Shown piece by piece: positions 8,127 through 13,656 of a DNA stretch of 38,570 bases. Positions within the stretch are counted from its first letter, which is position 1, and the number at the start of each line of letters is the position of its first letter. A program made the translations under genes and the position numbers. This stretch comes from Armatimonadota bacterium. GTDB lineage: Bacteria > Armatimonadota > Fimbriimonadia > Fimbriimonadales > Fimbriimonadaceae. The notes below the pieces were generated by a model that worked only from the letters and a program-made list of their open reading frames with translations, had not been told where the DNA came from and ran no database searches. Location of the stretch: the NCBI GenBank assembly GCA_021413725.1, contig JAIOPU010000070.1, forward strand, positions 1 to 38,570. Direction: 5' to 3'.

Positions 8127-8190
8127 GCCATAACGAAGTCAATTTATCGGTAATGAAATTATTTTTCATTGCCGATAATTTCGTTATGGC
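8127..8190. repeat. 64-bp near-perfect palindrome spanning promoter and start codon
   Basis: Outer arms 8127-8137 (GCCATAACGAA) and 8180-8190 are an exact 11-bp inverted match. Inner arms 8144-8158 and 8164-8178 match in 14 of 15 positions, with a 5-nt loop TTATT at 8159-8163. The arms are offset by a 6-nt left and 1-nt right insertion. The element begins right after the DnaJ-WD40 stop and contains both the -10 box and the ATG of the metal-binding protein. It could be an operator, or a hairpin in read-through mRNA. There is no T-tract, so it is not a classic terminator. Confidence 0.85.
8174..8179 (+). promoter_or_regulatory. -10 box (leaderless) for the metal-binding protein
   Basis: GATAAT lies exactly 6 nt before the ATG at 8186, inside the right arm of the palindrome. 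A transcript would start at the ATG itself and would not contain the hairpin. Confidence 0.6.
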
Positions 8191-8779
8191 GGATGAACAG
8201 TTTCCAAAAGGCATTGTAGCGGGGGTCGCAGTGGGGGTAGTTGCCCTCGTGCTTCTGTCTGTAAGCGTGCCGAAATCCAAAACAACGCTTGGCGAAGACT
8301 CCCACTCTCACTCGCACGAATCGGATTCGCATGAGAAAATATCGGCACCACTCGGGCCAGAGTACAACGAGTTCAACAAGAACGACGAACATCACCATGA
8401 TGAACACGACCACGATGGGCACCACCATGATGAAGGTGGTCATGGATCAACAGAGATGCCCGCAAAATTAGACAGTGACGTTGCGGCATCGGTTTTTTCA
8501 TCGCCTTCAGGCCAATATACAAAAGCGGACATCGCACTCAATGGAATTCAGACTCCCGAGGAAAAGTTCAAAGCTATTCGCTCGTCCCACGACATGCATC
8601 CCAAGCCAGGCTCAGCGATTTGTCCGATCACAAGCACGAAGGCGAACCCCGCATTTAGTTGGTGGGTTGGAGGGAAGAAGTACATCTTCTGCTGCCCTCC
8701 CTGTATTGAAGAGTGGGTTGTAAAAGCGAAAGCTAGCAAGGTGCCGTTTGCTCCCCCTGAATCGTTCATTGCCAAGTAG
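8186..8779 (+). CDS. Membrane-anchored His-rich protein with TRASH/YHS-like metal site
   Basis: The 197-residue protein has one N-terminal membrane helix (about 9-28, GIVAGVAVGVVALVLLSVSV). A His/Asp/Glu-rich region follows at about 38-86, with clusters such as HSHSH, HHHDEHDHDGHHHDEGGH, and then a C-terminal domain with Cys146 (AICPITSTKANP) and Cys169, Cys170 and Cys173 (YIFCCPPCIEEW). That cysteine pattern resembles TRASH/YHS metal-binding domains. A role in binding or passing on zinc, copper or nickel at the envelope is inferred. I chose ATG 8186 over the in-frame ATG at 8153 because GATAAT lies 6 nt upstream of 8186 and 8153 falls within the palindrome's left arm. No transporter or metal regulator gene is adjacent. 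Confidence 0.8.
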   Translation: MADEQFPKGIVAGVAVGVVALVLLSVSVPKSKTTLGEDSHSHSHESDSHEKISAPLGPEYNEFNKNDEHHHDEHDHDGHHHDEGGHGSTEMPAKLDSDVAASVFSSPSGQYTKADIALNGIQTPEEKFKAIRSSHDMHPKPGSAICPITSTKANPAFSWWVGGKKYIFCCPPCIEEWVVKAKASKVPFAPPESFIAK

Positions 8780-8780
8780 C

Positions 8781-8817
8781 AAAAAGGCGCCGCTCCCACC
8801 GAAGTAGGAACGACGCC
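8781..8817 (-). terminator. Rho-independent terminator, leftward
   Basis: Stem 8807-8817 with 8786-8796 pairs over 11 bp when read leftward (two G-U pairs that become C-A mismatches rightward), with loop 8797-8806. The minus strand then has five T (8785-8781). It therefore terminates a leftward transcript, not the rightward gene that ends at 8779. Confidence 0.7.
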
Positions 8818-8919
8818 ACTCCCCTTCCAGTAACTTTAGCGCAGGCGATTTCTGATCGTAGGCATGACTGCTCGAGAACTGCTATCGAGTAACCTCGCTG
8901 CAGGACTTTCGTTTCTAAT
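8781..8919 (-). ncRNA. Candidate small RNA or long 3' UTR
   Basis: No open frame fits the 234 bp between 8779 and 9014, yet a good leftward terminator sits at 8781-8817, about 200 bp past the nearest leftward stop codon. A possible promoter is TTGCGA (minus, 8952-8947) with TATAAC (8931-8926); the 15-bp spacing is short. The transcript of about 139 nt would contain small hairpins such as GACTATT/AAAGTC and CTCGA/TCGAG. I do not recognise a known RNA family: no SRP, 6S, tmRNA or RNase P signature. The alternative is a long 3' UTR of the gene at 9014-10336. Confidence 0.3.
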
Positions 8920-9013
8920 AGTCTGGTTATAATTTATCAGGTCTTTTCGCAACCTCTTGCTACAGCAGCACCCCTGAAAACCAGCGAATAGACCGGTTAT
9001 TAAGCGCCTATGC

Positions 9014-10336
9014 TTACTGGCTCGCCGCTGGTTGAGACAGACCTTTGTCCCCTAAGAAGCTCTTGCGCCACTTCATCCGCGAAATGATCTGGCTTTCATA
9101 GTCCCCCAGATCCATTGGATCCGTCAGCTTCTTCGCCTCAAAAGTCTCCGCGCAAACCCGGCTCAAAAGGCTTAAATTGCCCGTATTGACCTTACGATCC
9201 ATAAGGGTCGCCATCCCAGCCTCAGAACGAATGATGTCCGAAATAACCACTGAACGTCCAGCAAACTTCACCTTATCGTCGGCGGGATAGTAGTTGTTGC
9301 GCGCAACCTGAAGTTGCGAAACTCTAAAGCTATTGCTCAAGCGGCCTGCGCGAACAAAGACAGCCGCAAGTCGTTTGTCCTCAATAATTTCCATTGCGGC
9401 TTCGGAGCCGGTGACGATCTTTCCACTGCCGAGATTGACCACGGACAGATAATTGTCGAAGGTCACATCAATCCCATAGCGCCGAAAATCAGAATCAAAA
9501 GTGAACGGGTCGCGCGTCTTATACGCCCCCATGAGTTCGCCCAAGGAACCTTTACCCTCGGCTAATGATGCGAATTGAATGAAGCCGACCGACACGAAGC
9601 CAGTGTCGTAAGTATTGAAAGAGTCAAAGCCTCCTTCGAGAGGGCTTATAGCGCACATCACGCGCTGGATCGAACCGTTCAGATTCGCAGTTTCAAAAAG
9701 TGTGTCAACTGTCTTCGGATCAAGCTGCGTGAGTTGGGTTCCTTCGGTGTTCACGCCCTGCGGGAATCGGTAATAAGTGTAGTTGCTTCGCATTGCAGGA
9801 TTGTCTTCCAGTGCAATCTTGGTCCCGTCCTCGAAAACAACTTCGTGTACATGAGGCACGACTGCCGCGGCAAACTTAGGTGCATCACCGATTTGCAACA
9901 TCAACTCCGCCGGGCATGGCCCGGGACTGATCGGCGCGATTCCGTCTTGCGGTGGCAAAGCAGAACCGCCCGCTTCTTTATTCTTGGCGCGGCATAGGTC
10001 CGCCGCCTCCCAGCGATCGAAAGCGATTCGGCTCTTTACCCACTGTTCCCAGGTCAGTTGACTTGGATCAGTCGTGCCTGCGTCTTCGTTCGGAGCAACC
10101 TTGCCCGCAAAACCTTTTACTTTGTTGTATTTGGAAAGCCACTTGGAGCCTTCTGCGGTGAGCCGGACCTGCCATTTTCCGACTTTAGCCTCCTTCATCG
10201 AAGGCTTGATCTCATATTTGGCGGTCTTCTTCCAATATTCCTGGACGTCCTGGACATCCATTCCGGCCGCAGTTTTGGCCGGGGCAATCGATGCGCCCAT
10301 GGCTATCCCAAAAATAAACAAGCGAAAAATTCCCAT
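9014..10336 (-). CDS. Secreted protein with lysozyme-like segment
   Basis: This 440-residue protein has an N-terminal signal peptide (MGIFRLFIFGIAMGASIAPA) and no other membrane segment. Residues about 235-330 contain CAISPLEGGFDSFNTYDTGF, then VSVGFIQFASLAEGKGSL. A Glu-Gly-Gly followed by a Gly-x-x-Gln-Phe element recalls lysozyme/transglycosylase-type folds that cut peptidoglycan, but catalytic function is unproven. The central part is rich in W and charged residues without a recognised domain. The long upstream frame extension overlaps the divergent promoter region and is rejected; ATG 10336 has a weak -10-like GATGAT six bases upstream. It is divergent from the PrcB-like gene across 129 bp. 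Confidence 0.7.
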   Translation of the reverse strand: MGIFRLFIFGIAMGASIAPAKTAAGMDVQDVQEYWKKTAKYEIKPSMKEAKVGKWQVRLTAEGSKWLSKYNKVKGFAGKVAPNEDAGTTDPSQLTWEQWVKSRIAFDRWEAADLCRAKNKEAGGSALPPQDGIAPISPGPCPAELMLQIGDAPKFAAAVVPHVHEVVFEDGTKIALEDNPAMRSNYTYYRFPQGVNTEGTQLTQLDPKTVDTLFETANLNGSIQRVMCAISPLEGGFDSFNTYDTGFVSVGFIQFASLAEGKGSLGELMGAYKTRDPFTFDSDFRRYGIDVTFDNYLSVVNLGSGKIVTGSEAAMEIIEDKRLAAVFVRAGRLSNSFRVSQLQVARNNYYPADDKVKFAGRSVVISDIIRSEAGMATLMDRKVNTGNLSLLSRVCAETFEAKKLTDPMDLGDYESQIISRMKWRKSFLGDKGLSQPAASQ

Positions 10337-10453
10337 ATTGGAATCATCGGAAAAAACTTTGAAATTCTCTAGCGAAAACACAGAGCATTTTAACCTTTCT
10401 CGGATATACCCCCTTTTCGCACTAAAGTGTAACCAGCACGGCGGACTAAACGT

Positions 10454-10459
10454 TAGAAT
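10454..10459 (+). promoter_or_regulatory. -10 box (leaderless) for the PrcB-like gene
   Basis: TAGAAT lies exactly 6 nt before the ATG at 10466. No TTGACA-like -35 is visible at normal spacing. Confidence 0.6.
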
Positions 10460-10465
10460 TTTAAG

Positions 10466-11359
10466 ATGAAGAAAACTCGACTTCTCTTGATTTTGGGATT
10501 GTGCCTCACCATGGCCATCGCCGCTGTCGCACAACCCTATGTGAAATGGCGAACACTGAGCAAGGGAACGGACTCGAAGCAGACGAAGTACAGCTTCAAC
10601 CAGTTCCAAGTTGCGTCAGATTGGCAAAACATGTGGCGTGCTATTGGACAGCGCGGCAACGCCCCGAGCGTGAACTTTGACAAGGAAGCCGTGCTTTTCA
10701 TCAACCTGGAAACGCAAAACAAAGCCTGCACCAGCGTCTATGTTCAGACGGTCGACTACAAGGCCGGGGACATCATTGTTAAGGCCGTCCGAAGTCTCGT
10801 TGATCACGACCAAAAAGGAACCTCGAATCCCTATGTCGCAATTGCCTACGAGCGAATTGCGGGGACTCCCAAGATTCAAATAAAGGACATTTGCGAGCCG
10901 GTCACCTTCGTCCCTAATCGACGTTGGGGCTCGGGCTACGATGTTCAATTCCCGGTCGACATTGCCTTCGAAGTCGAGCTTGATGGTAAGAATTGCGATA
11001 TCGCTGGCCCCCTTTCCCTGGTGATCCAGGACCGAACCACTCTTCGCGCGTACTGGGATCGACTCTTTTTCACGATGAGGGCGTCCGACGTGCCGGACCT
11101 TCCACAAATTGATTTCCGCGACGACTTCTTGGTGGCGATTCACCTTGGGACCAAGTCTCAAGGCAACTACGGCCTCGGCGTGTACAGCATCAAGGTCCAC
11201 AATCCGCAAGAGACGGTCATCCAGTGGTACGAAGACACTCCGCCCGCCGGAGCCATGTCCACCATGCAAATCACCCAACCCTTCGTCCTCATCCGAGTCC
11301 CTCGGACCACGCCGATAGTCAAGGTGCAGAAGATGATGGGCAAGCCATTCGGTTACTGA
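10466..11359 (+). CDS. Secreted protein with two PrcB-like domains
   Basis: The 297-residue protein starts with a clear Sec signal peptide (MKKTRLLLILGLCLTMAIAAVA, cleavage after AVAQ). It appears to hold two copies of a PrcB C-terminal-like domain. The first (about 40-155) has FQVASDWQNMWRAIG and VNFDKEAVLFINL. The second (about 180-297) has LRAYWDRLFF, LPQIDFRDDFLVAIHLG and a GLGVYSIKVHN strand followed by an FVLIRVPR ending. In Treponema, PrcB is an accessory lipoprotein of the PrcA protease complex; whether this protein partners a protease is unknown. The start is supported by the TAGAAT box 6 nt upstream. Nothing in the neighbourhood encodes an obvious partner protease. Confidence 0.75.
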   Translation: MKKTRLLLILGLCLTMAIAAVAQPYVKWRTLSKGTDSKQTKYSFNQFQVASDWQNMWRAIGQRGNAPSVNFDKEAVLFINLETQNKACTSVYVQTVDYKAGDIIVKAVRSLVDHDQKGTSNPYVAIAYERIAGTPKIQIKDICEPVTFVPNRRWGSGYDVQFPVDIAFEVELDGKNCDIAGPLSLVIQDRTTLRAYWDRLFFTMRASDVPDLPQIDFRDDFLVAIHLGTKSQGNYGLGVYSIKVHNPQETVIQWYEDTPPAGAMSTMQITQPFVLIRVPRTTPIVKVQKMMGKPFGY

Positions 11360-11410
11360 TTGGCATTCCGGGCGGCTGATCTCGTGCCGCATGGCACTAC
11401 TTTCCCGCGC

Positions 11411-11416
11411 CATAAT
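11411..11416 (+). promoter_or_regulatory. -10 box (leaderless) for purN
   Basis: CATAAT lies exactly 6 nt before the GTG at 11423, which is also where PurN homology begins. This supports both the promoter and the start. Confidence 0.6.
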
Positions 11417-11422
11417 TCCACT

Positions 11423-11986
11423 GTGAATATTGCAATCTTGATCGGCGGGAAGGGTCGGGGATCAAACATGCAGGCGATCATCAAGGCCGGGCTTCCGGTC
11501 TCGCTCGTGATCGCTCCCGTCGAGTCTGCACCTGGGCTTGCCGTCGCGAAAGAACTCGGCGTCCGAACCGACATTCTGGACCCGCACATGGGTGGTTATG
11601 CCGAGAAGTTAGTCGCCATGCTGGAGTATTCCAAGATTGACATTCTCTGTCTCGCCGGATTTATGAGCCTGCTGCCCGCAAGCGTGCTCGGGGAGTTCTC
11701 CGGCGCGATTTTGAATATTCATCCCGCCCTGTTGCCCAAATTCGGTGGACAGGGAATGTTCGGCCATCACGTTCACGAGGCGGTGGTTGCTGCAAAGGAA
11801 ACCGAGTCCGGATGCACCGTCCACCACGTGAACGAGGTCTACGACCAAGGCGGAATTATCCTTCAAAAGAGGTGCCCCGTGCTACCCGAGGACACCCCCA
11901 CCACGCTCGCGGCGAGGGTGCTGCAGTTAGAACATCATGCGTACCCAGAGGCGATTCAAATGGTCGCTCAGGCTATGCATGTCTGA
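11423..11986 (+). CDS. purN: Phosphoribosylglycinamide formyltransferase
   Basis: The 187-residue protein is PurN (GAR transformylase), transferring a formyl group from 10-formyl-THF to GAR in de novo purine synthesis. The N-terminus NIAILIGGKGRGSN matches the PurN glycine-rich nucleotide loop. LNIHPALLPKFGG carries the catalytic Asn and His, and the VHHVNEVYDQGGIILQ block carries the conserved Asp. The longer ATG frame adds 21 residues unlike PurN, whereas GTG 11423 sits at the family start with CATAAT 6 nt upstream. It overlaps plsC by 8 bp. purH lies about 21 kb away in this window, so the purine genes are dispersed. Confidence 0.92.
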   Translation: MNIAILIGGKGRGSNMQAIIKAGLPVSLVIAPVESAPGLAVAKELGVRTDILDPHMGGYAEKLVAMLEYSKIDILCLAGFMSLLPASVLGEFSGAILNIHPALLPKFGGQGMFGHHVHEAVVAAKETESGCTVHHVNEVYDQGGIILQKRCPVLPEDTPTTLAARVLQLEHHAYPEAIQMVAQAMHV

Positions 11987-12644
11987 CTTCTATCCAAAGC
12001 AGAGACCCTGGTATTTCTGGCCCCTATTCCCGTTCATCAAGATTTTCGCCTTCATTTTCTGCCAACTTCTCGGCCCTTTCCGCTGGCGAAAAGAGCAGAA
12101 ATGGCCCAAGGGCGGCCTGCTCATTCTGAGCAATCACCTCTCGGACACTGATCCGGTCTTTTTGTATTTGGCTTGCGGGAGTCCGATGTACTTCATGGGC
12201 AAAAAAGAGCTGTTCTCCATGCGCGTAATTGGGCCGTTGATTAAATTTTTCGGAGCATTCCCAGTTGAGCGTGGTTCCCCTGACCGCACGGCGATCAGAT
12301 ACTCCATTGACCGCCTGAAGGCCGGGCACCGAGTAGGAATCTTCCCCGAAGGCCAGCTGAGTGAAACTGGGCTACTGCAACCGGTTCTGCCGGGAGCGGC
12401 GATGATCGCAAAAATGGCGGGCGTCCCGATTGTCTGCTGTGGCCTGATCAACACCGACCGGGTCATGCCCTACGGGAAACTGATCCCTCGACCTTCTTGG
12501 AAGTGGGTACGCGCGAATTTTGGAGAGGTCAGGAAATTCAGCGACGAGGCGAGTCACGAAGAAATTGTAACGTGGGTAAGTTCTGAGTTAGCGCGGCTTA
12601 CCGCAACAACAACTTTCCCTCTCCGTGATGGAGAGGGCCGGTGA
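11979..12644 (+). CDS. plsC: 1-acyl-sn-glycerol-3-phosphate acyltransferase
   Basis: The 221-residue protein belongs to the PlsC/LPLAT family, which acylates lysophosphatidic acid to phosphatidic acid at the inner membrane. NHLSDTD (His53, Asp58) is the catalytic HX4D motif, VERG and the IFPEGQLSETG block are the substrate-binding motifs, and a hydrophobic N-terminal helix (about 11-33) would anchor it. The ATG at 11979 lies within the last codons of purN, so translation is probably coupled. The last few residues (TFPLRDGEGR) are encoded by a CCCTCTCC/GGAGAGGG inverted repeat that seems to have replaced the native end of the gene. Confidence 0.9.
   Translation: MSDFYPKQRPWYFWPLFPFIKIFAFIFCQLLGPFRWRKEQKWPKGGLLILSNHLSDTDPVFLYLACGSPMYFMGKKELFSMRVIGPLIKFFGAFPVERGSPDRTAIRYSIDRLKAGHRVGIFPEGQLSETGLLQPVLPGAAMIAKMAGVPIVCCGLINTDRVMPYGKLIPRPSWKWVRANFGEVRKFSDEASHEEIVTWVSSELARLTATTTFPLRDGEGR
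12617..12637. repeat. Palindromic repeat inside the plsC 3' end
   Basis: CCCTCTCC (12617-12624) and GGAGAGGG (12630-12637) form a perfect 8-bp inverted repeat around GTGAT, followed by GCCGGTGAGCG and GGGGTGAGG. This composition is common in dispersed intergenic repeats; here it supplies the final plsC codons. Only one copy was seen in the window. Confidence 0.6.
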
Positions 12645-12687
12645 GCGAATCGAACTGGGGTGAGGTTTTGATCCTCCACGCAAAGAA

Positions 12688-12876
12688 CTAAGCCCGAATA
12701 TCGATAACCTGGCCTTTCCCGCCCAGCATGTTCATCAAAGTCGCGGCGTTCTCTTTCTCCATGTCCAAGGTCTTCTTGAGCATGCTCAACTGCACCTTTT
12801 CCTGAACCTGAGCCACCTGCGTCTCCGGCTGAAGAGCCTGAAGCATCGCGCCCGCATTTTGGTTGTCTATACGCAT
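12688..12876 (-). CDS. YjfB-like small protein
   Basis: This 62-residue protein resembles the YjfB family of small 'putative motility' proteins: a short N-terminus, an amphipathic Gln/Lys/Glu-rich helix (about 18-42, QVAQVQEKVQLSMLKKTLDM), then the LMNMLGG loop and a hydrophobic end (GQVIDIRA). It has no signal peptide or membrane segment. The family's function is unknown; it is often noted near motility genes, but no flagellar genes are present here. The start has TAACAT 6 nt upstream, and AGG directly before the ATG. A perfect 12-bp inverted repeat lies just upstream. Confidence 0.75.
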   Translation of the reverse strand: MRIDNQNAGAMLQALQPETQVAQVQEKVQLSMLKKTLDMEKENAATLMNMLGGKGQVIDIRA

Positions 12877-12882
12877 CCTATT

Positions 12883-12888
12883 ATGTTA
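12883..12888 (-). promoter_or_regulatory. -10 box (leaderless) for the YjfB-like gene
   Basis: The minus strand reads TAACAT, 6 nt (AATAGG) before the ATG at 12876. A shifted alternative, CATAAT 3 nt before the ATG, overlaps it. Confidence 0.4.
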
Positions 12889-12891
12889 TTG

Positions 12892-12924
12892 CCACATTTG
12901 CCCGGATTAATAGGGCAAATGTGG
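12892..12924. repeat. Perfect 12-bp inverted repeat, possible operator
   Basis: CCACATTTGCCC (12892-12903) and GGGCAAATGTGG (12913-12924) are exact reverse complements around a 9-nt spacer. It lies between the sigma-factor stop and the YjfB-like promoter, covering where a -35 element would be. No T-tract follows on either strand, so an operator or an mRNA-stabilising hairpin is more likely than a terminator. An 11-base match to one arm (CACATTTGCCC) recurs at 17814-17824. Confidence 0.8.
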
Positions 12925-12958
12925 AGAAAATCTGAAAAGAACGCGAAGGCTCCAGGGC

Positions 12959-13564
12959 TTAATACGCCGGTTGAGGGTTAAAGCCAAAGAAGTTTGACGC
13001 CGCCGAAGAGGCGGGCGTCAAGGATTCTCTAAGTTTCTTGTGCGCTCGGTGCAAACGCGACCGAACAGTGCCGACCGGGATTTCCAGGGTCTTGGCAATC
13101 TCGTCGTAGGGCATCTGCTCGACATCGGCAAGCAGAACCAGAGTGCGTTGCGCAGGCTTCAACTGCCGAAGCGCGGCTTGAAGTGGCTCAGAAACCTGGG
13201 ACTCCAGCAACACCTGCTCAGGGTTGGGACCCGGATCGGCAGACTGCATCTGCAAAGGCTCCTCATGAGCCCAAGAGAACAGAGGCGCGTCGTAGCTCTG
13301 AGCTTGAATTCGGCGCTTTCGGCTTCGAGTCATATCCAAGAACAAGCGGGTGACAATTCTAAAAATCCAGTTCTCAAACGGTCTGTCGCCTTCGTAGCCA
13401 TTGAATCCACGATAAGCGCGGAAAAAGGCTTCTTGGGTCAGGTCTTCCGCATCTGCGCGGTCGCCTGAAAGGCGGTACGCAAGGTTAAAAACCTTTTTGT
13501 AGGTTCGTTCCACGAGACCATGGAAAGTTGATTCTTCTAAGGGAGTGAGTGTTGCTACTGACAT
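12959..13564 (-). CDS. ECF-type RNA polymerase sigma factor
   Basis: The 201-residue protein is a group 4 (ECF) sigma-70 factor. Region 2 spans about residues 18-90 (LAYRLSGDRADAEDLTQEAF, NWIFRIVTRLFLDMTR), where -10 recognition occurs. Region 4 spans about 125-180 (LKPAQRTLVLLADVEQMPYD, EIPVGTVRSRLHRAHKKLRE), the helix-turn-helix for -35 recognition. An alanine/proline linker of about 30 residues separates them. A good Shine-Dalgarno AGGAGG (minus, 13580-13575) lies 10 nt before the ATG, unlike the leaderless genes nearby. A likely ECF-type promoter lies upstream. No zinc-finger anti-sigma gene is adjacent, so its control is unclear. Confidence 0.93.
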   Translation of the reverse strand: MSVATLTPLEESTFHGLVERTYKKVFNLAYRLSGDRADAEDLTQEAFFRAYRGFNGYEGDRPFENWIFRIVTRLFLDMTRSRKRRIQAQSYDAPLFSWAHEEPLQMQSADPGPNPEQVLLESQVSEPLQAALRQLKPAQRTLVLLADVEQMPYDEIAKTLEIPVGTVRSRLHRAHKKLRESLTPASSAASNFFGFNPQPAY

Positions 13565-13598
13565 TTTCGGTACGCCTCCTATCGGGCTTATACTAATC

Positions 13599-13626
13599 TA
13601 AACGCATTTAGACCCCAGTAGGTTCC
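13599..13626 (-). promoter_or_regulatory. Candidate ECF-sigma autoregulatory promoter
   Basis: The minus strand has GGAACC (13626-13621), a 16-bp spacer and CGTTTA (13604-13599). This matches the general ECF form GGAAC-N16/17-CGT. It would start transcription near 13592 and leave the AGGAGG site at 13580-13575 inside the mRNA. Confidence 0.45.
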
Positions 13627-13656
13627 AGCAATTTATACAAAAGAGTAAAGATTCTC

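Noticed and set aside
8153-8185. Upstream ATG 8153 as the start of the metal-binding protein
   Set aside because: It would add KLFFIADNFV from the palindrome's inner arms; GATAAT sits exactly 6 nt before ATG 8186 and the anchor helix starts there.
8127-8190. Palindrome as a Rho-independent terminator of the DnaJ-WD40 gene
   Set aside because: Arms are AT-rich, there is no T-tract after the stem on the plus strand, and the right arm contains the next start codon.
10616-11413. 265-residue minus-strand frame opposite the PrcB-like gene
   Set aside because: Antisense to a gene with a clear signal peptide and leaderless promoter; no recognisable domains.
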